Of a DNA stretch of 36,905 nt, positions 14,098-22,260 are shown one piece after another (position 1 is the first letter of the stretch; the number at the start of each line of letters is the position of its first letter). The translations under genes and the position numbers were made by a program. The notes under the pieces are model-generated. The model worked only from the letters and a program-made list of their open reading frames with translations, searched no databases and was not told the origin of the DNA. The stretch lies in the NCBI GenBank assembly GCA_049287565.1, contig JBAQGA010000180.1, forward strand, positions 1-36,905, written 5' to 3'. Source of the stretch: UBA8522 sp049287565. Lineage in GTDB: Bacteria; Acidobacteriota; Aminicenantia; Aminicenantales; UBA8522.

Positions 14098-16086
14098 ATG
14101 ACATCTAATAAAATCGCTTTGATTGGCCTTGTTTTCGTCCTTATTCTTTCTTTATCATCGGCTCCCGATTTAACTCCCCCAGGATCGAGCGCCGAAGACC
14201 TGAACCTGCTCAGCGGCAGCCGCCCGCCGGAAAAGCTTAAAGATATCATCATCCCGGCGAAAGACTGGCATCCCTATCCCCGTTCCGCCGAGCGCGCGGA
14301 ATGGCAGAAGCTTCCGGAGAGAATCCGCCTGGCCCACATCCGTCGGGCCGAGGAGCACCTCGGCGCCGAGTGGGAAACACCCAAGGCCTCGGTCTTCCTC
14401 GAATACGTCCGGACAGGAAATCGGACGAACTACCAGCGGATCGCCAACCTCCGGCGGTCCCGGCTGGCCGACCTCGTCCTGGGCGAATGCTTCGAAGGCC
14501 GGGGACGATTCCTGGACGATATCATGAACGGCGTCTGGACGATCGCGGAGGAGACCTACTGGGGTGTCCCCGCCCATGTCAGCGTCCAGAAGAGTGGTCC
14601 CGGCCTTCCCGATGTGAGCGAGCCGACAGTGGACCTCTTCGCCGCCGAGACCGCCATGCTCCTGGCCTGGACGGATTATCTCGTGGGGCCGGAGCTCGAC
14701 CGCATCTCCCCGCTCGTCCGGGAGCGCCTCCGCTACGAGATCGACCGCCGCATCATCTCGGTCAACCTGGAGCGGGACGATTTCTGGTGGATGGGTTTTT
14801 CGGGCCGGCCGGTCAACAACTGGAATCCCTGGATTTGTTCCAATTGGCTGACCTGTGTCCTGCTCGTCGAGCCGGACGAAGGGCGACGCATCCAGTCCGT
14901 CCACAAGATCCTTCGCTGCCTGGATCAGTTCCTGAATCCCTATCCGCGCGACGGCGGCTGCGACGAGGGCCCCGGCTACTGGAGCCGCGCCGGCGCCTCT
15001 CTCTATGACTGCCTGGAGCTCCTCAAGAGCGCCTCTGGCGGGAAGATCGATATTTTCGAAACGCCGCTGATCAAGGAGATGGGACGGTATATCCACCGGG
15101 TCCATATCGCCGGTCCCTACTTCATCAATTTCGCCGACGCCGCCGCCAAGGCGAATCCGGACCCGGGTGTCGTCTATCGCTATGGAAAAGCGATCGGCGA
15201 TGACACCATGATGGGCTTCGGCTCTTTCCTGGCCGCCCAAAAAAAACTGGGAGAAGGATATGTACCCGGGCAGTTCGGGACGCTGGGGCGGACTCTGCCG
15301 ACGCTTTTTTGTTTGGAGGAGCTCCTCAGTGCCCCGGCCAAAGAGCCCCTGATCCGCGATTTCTGGCTCCCCGAGCTCCAGGTTATGGGAGCGAGGTCCA
15401 TGGCCGGGTCGAGCCGCGGATTCTATGTGGCGGCCAAAGGCGGCCATAACGCCGAAAGCCACAACCACAACGATATCGGCAACTTCATCGTCTATCACGA
15501 CGGGCTTCCGGCCTTGATCGACGTCGGCGTCGAGACCTATACGGCCAAGACCTTCAGTGATTGCCGCTACGAGATCTGGACCATGCAATCGGCCTACCAC
15601 AACCTGCCGACGATTAACGGCGTCATGCAAAAGGATGGCCGGGAATTCAAGGCCCACGACGTTTCTTATAAATCCGATGGGAAAAGCGTCCATTTCGGGT
15701 TGGATATCGCCGGGGCCTACCCCGAGGAAGCCGGCGTCAAGTCATGGCTGAGGACGGTCACGATGCGGAGAGGAAAAGACGTCGTCATCCGAGACCGCTA
15801 CGTCCTGAAAGAGGCGAGAGAGGACCTGCAATTGAGCTTGATGAGTTGGAGGATCCCGGTGCTGGAGACGGAAGGAAAGATCCGGCTAGACATACTGGAG
15901 GAAGGATCTCCTTCGAAGCCCCTTTATATCCATTACGACAGGGCCAAGTTCCGCGTCGAGATCGAGCCCCTCCCGCTCGAGGACGCCCAACTGCGTTCCT
16001 CCTGGGGTGAACGGCTCTACCGCATCTTTCTGACCGCCCGGAAGACCCCCCTGAGCGGCAATTTTTCCATCCGACTTGCCGAATAG
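14098..16086 (+). CDS. heparinase II/III-like polysaccharide lyase, secreted
   Basis: 662 residues from the ATG at 14098 (AGGGA upstream; a TTG at 14059 is in frame but places extra residues before the signal peptide). A signal peptide is present (MTSNKIALIGLVFVLILSLSS). Residues ~60-390 form an alpha/alpha-toroid with the conserved RPVNNWNPWICSNW (about 239-252) and GGCDEGPGYWSRAG segments, the latter holding the probable catalytic Tyr. Residues ~400-660 form the heparinase II/III C-terminal beta-sandwich with the hallmark KGGHNAESHNHNDIGNF (about 448-464), whose His residues bind metal or act in catalysis. Family members eliminate uronic-acid-containing polysaccharides (heparin, alginate, exo-oligosaccharides); the actual substrate cannot be named from sequence. 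It faces the AKR/LamG operon divergently. Confidence 0.88.
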   Translation: MTSNKIALIGLVFVLILSLSSAPDLTPPGSSAEDLNLLSGSRPPEKLKDIIIPAKDWHPYPRSAERAEWQKLPERIRLAHIRRAEEHLGAEWETPKASVFLEYVRTGNRTNYQRIANLRRSRLADLVLGECFEGRGRFLDDIMNGVWTIAEETYWGVPAHVSVQKSGPGLPDVSEPTVDLFAAETAMLLAWTDYLVGPELDRISPLVRERLRYEIDRRIISVNLERDDFWWMGFSGRPVNNWNPWICSNWLTCVLLVEPDEGRRIQSVHKILRCLDQFLNPYPRDGGCDEGPGYWSRAGASLYDCLELLKSASGGKIDIFETPLIKEMGRYIHRVHIAGPYFINFADAAAKANPDPGVVYRYGKAIGDDTMMGFGSFLAAQKKLGEGYVPGQFGTLGRTLPTLFCLEELLSAPAKEPLIRDFWLPELQVMGARSMAGSSRGFYVAAKGGHNAESHNHNDIGNFIVYHDGLPALIDVGVETYTAKTFSDCRYEIWTMQSAYHNLPTINGVMQKDGREFKAHDVSYKSDGKSVHFGLDIAGAYPEEAGVKSWLRTVTMRRGKDVVIRDRYVLKEAREDLQLSLMSWRIPVLETEGKIRLDILEEGSPSKPLYIHYDRAKFRVEIEPLPLEDAQLRSSWGERLYRIFLTARKTPLSGNFSIRLAE

Positions 16087-16140
16087 CTGCTCTTGGCCCT
16101 GTAGAAACCTATGAAAAATGGAAATTCCCCTCCTCCCGAC

Positions 16141-16161
16141 CTCCTCCCACCCGGGGAGGAG
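16141..16161 (+). terminator. hairpin after the heparinase-like gene
   Basis: CTCCTCCC (16141-16148) pairs with GGGAGGAG (16154-16161) across a 5-base loop, 55 bases after the stop. A TTTT tract follows only 11 bases later, so it is a weak intrinsic terminator candidate. Confidence 0.35.
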
Positions 16162-16278
16162 GAGAGGTCCGTTTTCCAACGGGCACTTTGAGGCCCAGAT
16201 TTCTCTCCCTCTATTAGGATTGAATTGACAATAATGCTGTGGCACCTTGGGGAGTATCCTCTTCCTGGTCGATTTATG

Positions 16279-16308
16279 TTGACTTGTTTTGTCGGAGCAT
16301 GATATAAA
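16279..16308 (+). promoter_or_regulatory. promoter of the Ser/Thr kinase gene
   Basis: TTGACT (16279-16284) and TATAAA (16303-16308), 18-base spacer. The start point would be near 16315, giving a leader of about 90 bases. Confidence 0.6.
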
Positions 16309-16368
16309 AATCCCACTGAGGGTTGGCTTTTTCATCACGAGTAGGCAGGGCGTCTGTGTCGGGAAAGG

Positions 16369-16393
16369 CGATGTCGATACGATTATGACATCG
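16369..16393 (+). promoter_or_regulatory. inverted repeat in kinase leader
   Basis: CGATGTC (16369-16375) and GACATCG (16387-16393) form a perfect 7-base inverted repeat with an 11-base loop, ending 12 bases before the kinase ATG at 16406 and abutting its weak Shine-Dalgarno (AGAGAGAA). It could be an operator or a leader hairpin. Confidence 0.35.
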
Positions 16394-16405
16394 TAATAGA
16401 GAGAA

Positions 16406-19198
16406 ATGTTTAATCCCGGGGACAAAATCAATCACTATGAATTGATCCGGCTCCTCGGCGCAGGGGGAATGGGCGAGGTTTATCTCGCCAGAGACGCCAT
16501 CCTCGACCGCAAAGTCGCCCTCAAGTTCCTGCCCGAAGAGATCGAGAAGGATCCGCATACCCGCGAGCGTTTCATCCACGAGGCCAAGGCGGCAGCAGCG
16601 CTCGATCATCCCTTCATCTGCAAGGTCTACGAGACCGGGGAGAGCAAAGGCAAAGCTTACATCGCCATGGAATATGTCGAGGGCCAGACCCTGAAGACCA
16701 CTCTGGAAAAGGGTTCTCTCCCCCTACGCGATGCCATCCAACTCACCCTGGAGATCGCCGAGGCGATCGAGCATGCCCACGCCAAGGGGATCGTCCACCG
16801 CGACCTCAAACCGGCTAACATCATGTGCACGCCTCAAGGTCATGCCAAGGTCATGGATTTCGGCTTGGCTAAGCGAATACTGCCCAAGGGCGAGGCTGAA
16901 ATCTCGCGGACACTGACTCAGGCCACGTTCTCCGAACAGGGCGCGATCAGGGGAACTATATCTTACATGTCCCCCGAGCAGGCCAGAGGAGATCAGATCG
17001 ACGGCCGGAGCGATATCTTCTCTCTGGGGATCATCATCTATGAGATGATCTCGGGCAAGCACCCGTTTTCCAAGCCGAGCCCGATCGAGACGCTGACCGC
17101 TATCCTCCGGGACCAGATGCCGGCGCCTCACATCAAGCCCAAGGCCGTAAACCCCGTCCTCAACCCTATCCTCCGCAAGGCCCTGGCCAAGAACCCGGAT
17201 GAACGCTACGCCAATATCTCCGATTTCGTGGCCGACCTGCGCAAGGCACAGAGAGAGATCCTGGGCGAAAGCCGGCCGCTGTCTCGGCTCAGGACGATCA
17301 TCGGTGCGGCGGTCGTCATTATCGTCCTGGCCATATTCGCCATCGTAAAATTCGTCAAACCCCGCCCCATGCCCGGCGAAGCCGAGCCCAAATCCGTCAC
17401 CGTCCTCATTGCCGACGTCTCGAATCAAACTGGGGATCCGGTTTTCGACGGAGTGCTCGAGCAGTTGCTGAGTATCAGCCTGGGCGGGGCCGAAAACGCG
17501 GCCCTTTTCGAGCGGAAGCAGGCCATTAGCCTGGTCAATCGCCTCGACCCGAGCGCCAGGGGCCGGCTCACCGAGACCAGCACACGACTGCTCTCCCAGA
17601 GGGAAGGAATCAACGCCGTCATCAACGGCTCGATCGAGCCGGCCAAGGGCGGGTACCTCATCAAGAGTTGGGCCCAGGACCCGGTCAGCGGCAAGACCGT
17701 GGCCTCGGCCGACCAGACGATCAGGAACAAAACAGATGTCCTCAAGGCCGCCGATTACCTTTCGACCAGGCTCCGGGCGGGGCTGGGCATCATTCCCGCG
17801 GACTCGGCAGAGGCCTTGATCAAGGAAACTTTCACTACGAATTCGCTCGAAGCCATGAAGGCTTACGCCGATGCTCAAGACCTCGACGCCCAAGGGAAAG
17901 AGCCAGAAGCCATCGCCGCGTACATGCGCGCTCTAGACCATGATCCAAATTTTGGGAGGGCCTTTGCCGGTCTGGCCGTGGTCTATTATGCCCAGGGAGA
18001 GTGGCAGCTAGCGGACAAGTATTTCACGGAGGCAATGAACCGGATCGAGCAGATGACCGACCGGGAGAAGCACCGGACGCGGGGCGGATATTATCTCTTT
18101 AAAAATAACTTCAAACGAGCGATCGAAGAATACACGGCCCTGCTCAAGCATTTCCCCAAGGACGTCGCCGGGCACACGAATCTCGCCCTCGCCTATTTCT
18201 TCGGGTATAAGATGCCCGAGGCCTTCCAGGAAGGCCTTCTGGCTCTAGAGGTCGATCCCGACAACTTGGACCATCGCTATAACCAAAGCTGGTATGCGCT
18301 GGCTTCCGGCGACTTTGAAAGGGCCAAGCTCGAAGCGCGGAAAACGCTGGAGATCGACCCCACCTATGCGAAGGCCTTCATCGTGCTGGGTTTGGCCGAG
18401 ATGGGCCAGGGCAGGACGGCTGAGGCCGTCAAAATGTACGAGCAAGCGGAACTCCTTGACCCGATGGGTGCGTCCTACGCGGTGACGGGATTGGCCGATG
18501 TTGCTCTCTACGAAGGAAGGTTGGAGGACGCAATTGCGATCCTAAAAAAGGGAATCTCCGCAGATAATGAGAACAAGTCGACTTATCGGGCCGCCTTTAA
18601 ATCCATCATGCTGGCGCAGGCCTATCTCGCCCAAGGAAAGAACGAGCTCGCCGTCGAGGCCGCCGACCAAGCCGTAAAGTCGAATGACCGGGAAGAAATC
18701 ATGTTCGCGACGGGCCGGGTCTATCTTGACGCCGGCCAGGAGGACAAAGCCCGGAACATGGCCAGTGAATTAGGGAAGAAGGTCCAGGATGTCCACCAGG
18801 CATACGCAAAGTTGCTGGGAGGATACTTATTACTCAAGAGAGGAGATGCGGCCAACGCATTGAAGCTTTTCGATGAAGCTCAGGGGCTTGTGGATACATG
18901 GCTTGGACGGTTTGCGCTGGGGAGAGCTTATCTAGAGGCCGGGGCCTTTACCGAAGCCTATTCGGAGTTCGAGAAATGTGAGAAGCGGAAGGGCGAGGCG
19001 ATGGCTGTTTTTCTGAATGACTTGCCGACTTTCCGCTGTCTGGACACGCTTGATTATTATGTTGGCCGGGCGCTGCAGGGGCAGGGGAAGAATGCCGCCG
19101 CCAAGGAATCCTATCAGAAATTCTTAGACATCAAGGCGAAAGCTGACCAGGGACAGGCGTTGGTCGAGGACGCCCGCTCCCGCCTGGATAATCTCTAA
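16406..19198 (+). CDS. membrane Ser/Thr protein kinase with TolB-like and TPR sensor part
   Basis: 930 residues. The kinase domain (about 10-280) has the glycine loop LGAGGMGEVYLA, the VALK lysine, catalytic HRDLKPAN (about 129-136), DFGLA, and the MSPEQARG activation segment, so it should be active. One transmembrane helix lies at about 295-314 (IIGAAVVIIVLAIFAIVKFV). The exported side begins with a domain resembling the TolB N-terminal/FlgO-like fold (about 330-470, KSVTVLIADVSNQTGDPVFDG), then at least eight TPR repeats to the C-terminus. This layout is typical of Acidobacteriota-type kinases, where TPRs may sense or scaffold periplasmic partners. Targets are unknown; no response regulator or phosphatase is adjacent. 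The start ATG follows a weak Shine-Dalgarno. Confidence 0.93.
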   Translation: MFNPGDKINHYELIRLLGAGGMGEVYLARDAILDRKVALKFLPEEIEKDPHTRERFIHEAKAAAALDHPFICKVYETGESKGKAYIAMEYVEGQTLKTTLEKGSLPLRDAIQLTLEIAEAIEHAHAKGIVHRDLKPANIMCTPQGHAKVMDFGLAKRILPKGEAEISRTLTQATFSEQGAIRGTISYMSPEQARGDQIDGRSDIFSLGIIIYEMISGKHPFSKPSPIETLTAILRDQMPAPHIKPKAVNPVLNPILRKALAKNPDERYANISDFVADLRKAQREILGESRPLSRLRTIIGAAVVIIVLAIFAIVKFVKPRPMPGEAEPKSVTVLIADVSNQTGDPVFDGVLEQLLSISLGGAENAALFERKQAISLVNRLDPSARGRLTETSTRLLSQREGINAVINGSIEPAKGGYLIKSWAQDPVSGKTVASADQTIRNKTDVLKAADYLSTRLRAGLGIIPADSAEALIKETFTTNSLEAMKAYADAQDLDAQGKEPEAIAAYMRALDHDPNFGRAFAGLAVVYYAQGEWQLADKYFTEAMNRIEQMTDREKHRTRGGYYLFKNNFKRAIEEYTALLKHFPKDVAGHTNLALAYFFGYKMPEAFQEGLLALEVDPDNLDHRYNQSWYALASGDFERAKLEARKTLEIDPTYAKAFIVLGLAEMGQGRTAEAVKMYEQAELLDPMGASYAVTGLADVALYEGRLEDAIAILKKGISADNENKSTYRAAFKSIMLAQAYLAQGKNELAVEAADQAVKSNDREEIMFATGRVYLDAGQEDKARNMASELGKKVQDVHQAYAKLLGGYLLLKRGDAANALKLFDEAQGLVDTWLGRFALGRAYLEAGAFTEAYSEFEKCEKRKGEAMAVFLNDLPTFRCLDTLDYYVGRALQGQGKNAAAKESYQKFLDIKAKADQGQALVEDARSRLDNL

Positions 19199-19910
19199 CC
19201 TCAAGACTAAATCCCTGAACTCTTGTTTCTATAAGTCAGAGCTACCTTTGATTATACGATTAGTATTTTATAGTGAGCTTCCCTTATTAGCTATTTATCT
19301 CCCACTTTACGTATGCGGTGGTTATCTAAATCTGCGATGAAAATATCACTGAACGGCATGGGGATAGCCCCCAATCTCAGCATCTCCCCTGCAAGCCTTT
19401 CATTCCCGCCCCAAAAGAAGTACGGCCCTCTTTTTTTCGGGCCAAGGGCTAGGGTTTCCGGGGCCTGGGACACTCAGACTGCAGATCTTCACTTAGGGCA
19501 AGCCTGATCCCTGAGACCGTCCCAATCGGGCAGCGTAGAGGCTGGGAAACGGCATTCCGGATGGTTCTGTTGCCGATTGAGGGGAATCCGGTTATGCTAG
19601 GTCCGCTATGCCCAACTTGCGAACACTGAGTGGCCGGGGAAGGTCCATGTCCATAGGGGCCGGGCTTGGGCCCTGGCCCCCGGTTAGTTATAGACGCCGC
19701 ATGATAGCAGGCGGATGATCGCCTCAATATTAGAGACGCAGGGACCGGAGAATAATCCTCATCGAGACGTCCTAACGTCTGGACAAACAGTCCCTAGCCA
19801 GGCCGGGAGGCAATATCAAGAAACCCCAAAAGCAGATCCAGTTCTTATCTTTTGATTATCAAGCCCTATTGTCTAGCCCCACCCATCACTCTCAAGAGGA
19901 GATACCAACC
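19199..19910. other. gene-poor region flanking the IS element
   Basis: 712 bases with no intact gene. The only recognisable coding signal is the NHL-repeat remnant at 19291-19410 (minus). A short hairpin with AGACGT/ACGTCT arms lies at 19765-19780. The rest shows no family I recognise. The region looks like decayed sequence beside a mobile element. Confidence 0.6.
19291..19410 (-). pseudogene. remnant of an NHL-repeat protein (last repeat)
   Basis: In an open minus-strand frame ending at 19291, the last ~36 codons read as one NHL beta-propeller blade. It has a GG at the start and the diagnostic DIFIADLDNHRIRKV at the end, and the same length as a canonical blade. The middle (where GVAVD-like residues belong) has drifted. 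No other blades, signal peptide or start are found upstream, where IS630 now sits 500 bases away. I infer the 3' end of a destroyed gene on the same strand as the giant protein. Confidence 0.55.
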
Positions 19911-20992
19911 TAGTGTAGTGTCTCAATGACAGCTTTACAATGGCGGACCTTTTCAAGAATTTGGTTGACTTTCTTATGCCACACGAAGGGCTTGGGCTGC
20001 CGGTTGTTGACCCGAATATACTCCTCGATGGCGGAGATAAGGTCTGGAACGCTGCCAAACGTTCCCCGTCGGATCCGCTTGCGCGTCAGTTCGCCGAACC
20101 ATCTCTCGATCAGATTCAGCCACGAGGAACTGGTCGGCGTGAAATGCATTTGGAAGCGGCTATGCTTGCCCAGCCACTTTTCAACGTCCGGATGAGAATG
20201 AGTACCGTAATTATCCAGAATCAAATGAAGATCCAATGTTCGGGGGGTTTCCCGATCGAGCATCCGCAAAAATTTCAGGAACTCCTCGTGACGGTGACGC
20301 GGATAACAAGTCCCAATCACTGTGCCATCCAACACATTCAGGGCGGCAAAGAGGCTTGTCGTTCCATTGCGTTTGTAATCGTGCGTCATCGTTCCGCACC
20401 GGCCTTTTTTCATCGGCAATCCGGGTTGGGTCCGGTCCAAGGCTTGAATCTGCGACTTTTCGTCGAGACACAAAACCAGAGCTTTATCAGGGGGATTCAT
20501 GTAGAGACCGACCACATCCGTGAGCTTCTCCACGAAACGCTTGTCCTTCGATACCTTGAAAGTCTTGATCCGGTGCGGCTGCAAGCCGTGAGCCTCCCAC
20601 ACCCGAGCGACGGTAGCGTGGCTGAGACCGATCTGTCTGGCCAGCGTTCGGGTGCTCCAATGGGTTGCGTCGAGCGGTCGGGTCTGCAACGTTCGGTCCA
20701 CAATAAGCTTCACGGTCTTGTCGTCGGTCCGGCGAGAACTTGGTCCATGCGAGGCATCTTCCGCGATCCCCGCAGGTCCTCGTTTTTTAAAACGGCTTCT
20801 CCACAGAATGACGGTCGGACGCGACGCGCCCAATCGTTGCGCGATGGCGCGGTTGGAACGTCCGTCGGCGGCCAGCAAGCAAATGCGCGATCGCAGGACG
20901 ACCCTCTGCGGCGTTGTCTTCGCATTTACCCAAGCCTCCAAGGTCCTTCGTTGCTCCGTTGTCATGGGCAGGATAGGGGCTGGTTTCCACAT
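19910..20992 (-). CDS. IS630-family DDE transposase
   Basis: About 360 residues from the ATG at 20992; an ATG at 21019 is an alternative, and the open frame beyond it runs through the IS end into the neighbouring gene and is not real. The N-terminal helix-turn-helix part (residues ~20-120) has SNRAIAQRLGASRPTVILWRSRF and a second HTH with STRTLARQIGLSHATVARVW. The DDE catalytic domain has VLCLDEKSQIQALDRTQPG (first Asp), LILDNYGTHSHPDVEKWL (second Asp) and SSSWLNLIERWFGELTRKRIRRG (Glu), typical of IS630. The stop lies within the left inverted repeat. It cuts and inserts the element at TA sites. The frame is uninterrupted. Confidence 0.93.
   Translation of the reverse strand: MWKPAPILPMTTEQRRTLEAWVNAKTTPQRVVLRSRICLLAADGRSNRAIAQRLGASRPTVILWRSRFKKRGPAGIAEDASHGPSSRRTDDKTVKLIVDRTLQTRPLDATHWSTRTLARQIGLSHATVARVWEAHGLQPHRIKTFKVSKDKRFVEKLTDVVGLYMNPPDKALVLCLDEKSQIQALDRTQPGLPMKKGRCGTMTHDYKRNGTTSLFAALNVLDGTVIGTCYPRHRHEEFLKFLRMLDRETPRTLDLHLILDNYGTHSHPDVEKWLGKHSRFQMHFTPTSSSWLNLIERWFGELTRKRIRRGTFGSVPDLISAIEEYIRVNNRQPKPFVWHKKVNQILEKVRHCKAVIETLH
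19911..19941 (+). repeat. left inverted repeat of the IS630-family element
   Basis: TAGTGTAGTGTCTCAAT, five variable bases region, then CTTTACAAT. It matches the right end in 25 or more of 31 positions in inverted orientation. The terminal TA is the expected IS630 target duplication. Confidence 0.85.
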
Positions 20993-21020
20993 GCCCTGAG
21001 TGTAACACAAACAATCCATA

Positions 21021-21051
21021 ATTGTAAAGATATTATTGAGACACTGCACTA
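21021..21051 (-). repeat. right inverted repeat of the IS630-family element
   Basis: On the minus strand TAGTGCAGTGTCTCAAT then CTTTACAAT after a few variable bases, mirroring the left end. The transposase start codons lie just inside it. Confidence 0.85.
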
Positions 21052-21056
21052 GCAGA

Positions 21057-22260
21057 CTATATGGTAGGCCCGATCTTGGCGACGAAGGCGTCCCAACCTC
21101 CGGCCCAAGCATTGACGGGCGTGCCCCACGAGGAACTGCTCCTCCCCGCAACATAGAAGTTATGGCTTTCATCCAAGGCTATACTCTCGAGGCACCCTTC
21201 CAAGGATATGTTCCACTGCAGGATCCCGTCTTGGTTCAGCGCCGCGACATAGCCAGGATGGCCCCCCCCCACTCCGGTAACATAGACGTTCTGGCCCCCA
21301 TCGACGGCAATGTCCCAGCCCAAGCCTTCCATGAAGGTATGCCACTGTCGGACCCCACTGCTATCGAGCTTCACAACAAAGGCATCCCATTCGCCTCCAG
21401 AATGGGGGTTGATTGGCGTCCCCCAGCTCGCCGTGCTATGACCTGATATAAACAAATTGCCGCTCGTATCGACGGCAATGGCATTGGCTTCATCCTGACC
21501 TGCTCCCCCAAAAAAAGTATGCCACTCGGGGTTCCCGCTGCTGTCCAGCTTCGCGACAAAGCCGTCTTGAGACCCATCTCCGGTGTGATCATTGACCGGC
21601 GTTCCCCAAGTTCGATCTCCCCATCCGCTCACATAAACGTGCCCGCTTGCATCCACGCCGATTCCGGTTCCCAGTTCACCCCCGTCCGCGCCTATGAACG
21701 TGTACCACTGGACGGTCCCGCTCGAGTTCAGCTTCACGACGAAGACGTTTTGACAACAACCAGGGAGGTTGATGGGCGTGCCCCAGAAGCCATCACTCCA
21801 GCTATTGACACACACTCCCGTTGCATAGACATTTCCGCTAGCATCCACCGCTATGTCGTCGCCGTGCTCCCCCCACTCTCCTCCGATGAAGAGGTTCCAT
21901 AGAAGGTTCCCGCTTGAGTTCAGTTTTGCGACAAAGGCATCGCCCTGTCCTCCGTAGGAGTTGAGTGGCTGGCCCCAGGTCGCACTGCTCGTGCCCATCG
22001 CATAGACATTCCCGTTGCCGTCCACGGCGATCGCGTTTCCTTCGTCCGTATCAGACGAGCCCAAGAAAGTGTTCCACTGGAGCTCCCCTGTGCTGCTCAG
22101 TTTCGCGACAAAGACGTCTCGGCCTCCGGAATGGGGATTGATTGGGTTGCCCCAAGTCCCATCGCTCCAGCCCGTAAAGTAGATGTTCCCGCTTGGATCC
22201 ATGGCGATGCCGAAGCTTTGATCATCCACGGACGATCCCGCGTAGGTATGCCAATGAATG
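21057..22260 (-). repeat. seven SBBP propeller blades
   Basis: The C-terminal ~400 residues of the giant protein contain seven repeats opening with WxTFxG-like motifs (HWHTYAGSS, QWNTFLGSS, LWNLFIGG, QWYTFIGAD, EWHTFFGG, QWHTFMEG, QWNISLEG), each followed by AVDxxGNVYxxG and, in most, SWGTPINxxxGxxDAFVAKL. Blade six is degenerate. Seven blades would close one beta-propeller. Confidence 0.85.

Larger units (their letters stand above)
16087..16405. other. intergenic region between heparinase-like gene and kinase
   Basis: 319 bases without a gene. It holds a GC-rich hairpin after the heparinase-like gene, a sigma-70 promoter at 16279-16308 and an inverted repeat at 16369-16393 in the kinase leader. 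I see no small gene. Confidence 0.6.
19911..21051 (-). mobile_element. IS630-family insertion sequence
   Basis: 1141 bases between two 31-base imperfect inverted repeats (19911-19941 and 21021-21051), each ending in TA, the target dinucleotide that IS630/Tc1-type elements duplicate. One transposase gene fills the inside, on the minus strand. The element lies only five bases beyond the stop codon of the giant secreted protein. Both repeats and the reading frame look intact, so the insertion is probably recent and possibly still mobile. Confidence 0.9.

Noticed and set aside
14170..15693. 507-codon minus-strand frame opposite the heparinase-like gene
   Set aside because: Antisense shadow: the plus-strand protein has the conserved lyase motifs, this one has none.
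19940..21052. 370-codon plus-strand frame opposite the transposase
   Set aside because: The minus-strand frame has the IS630 DDE motifs; this one has no domain.
21057..21172. Transposase frame extending into the giant gene, suggesting a fusion
   Set aside because: The extension crosses the IS end and reads the giant gene in another frame; transposase homology starts near 20992.
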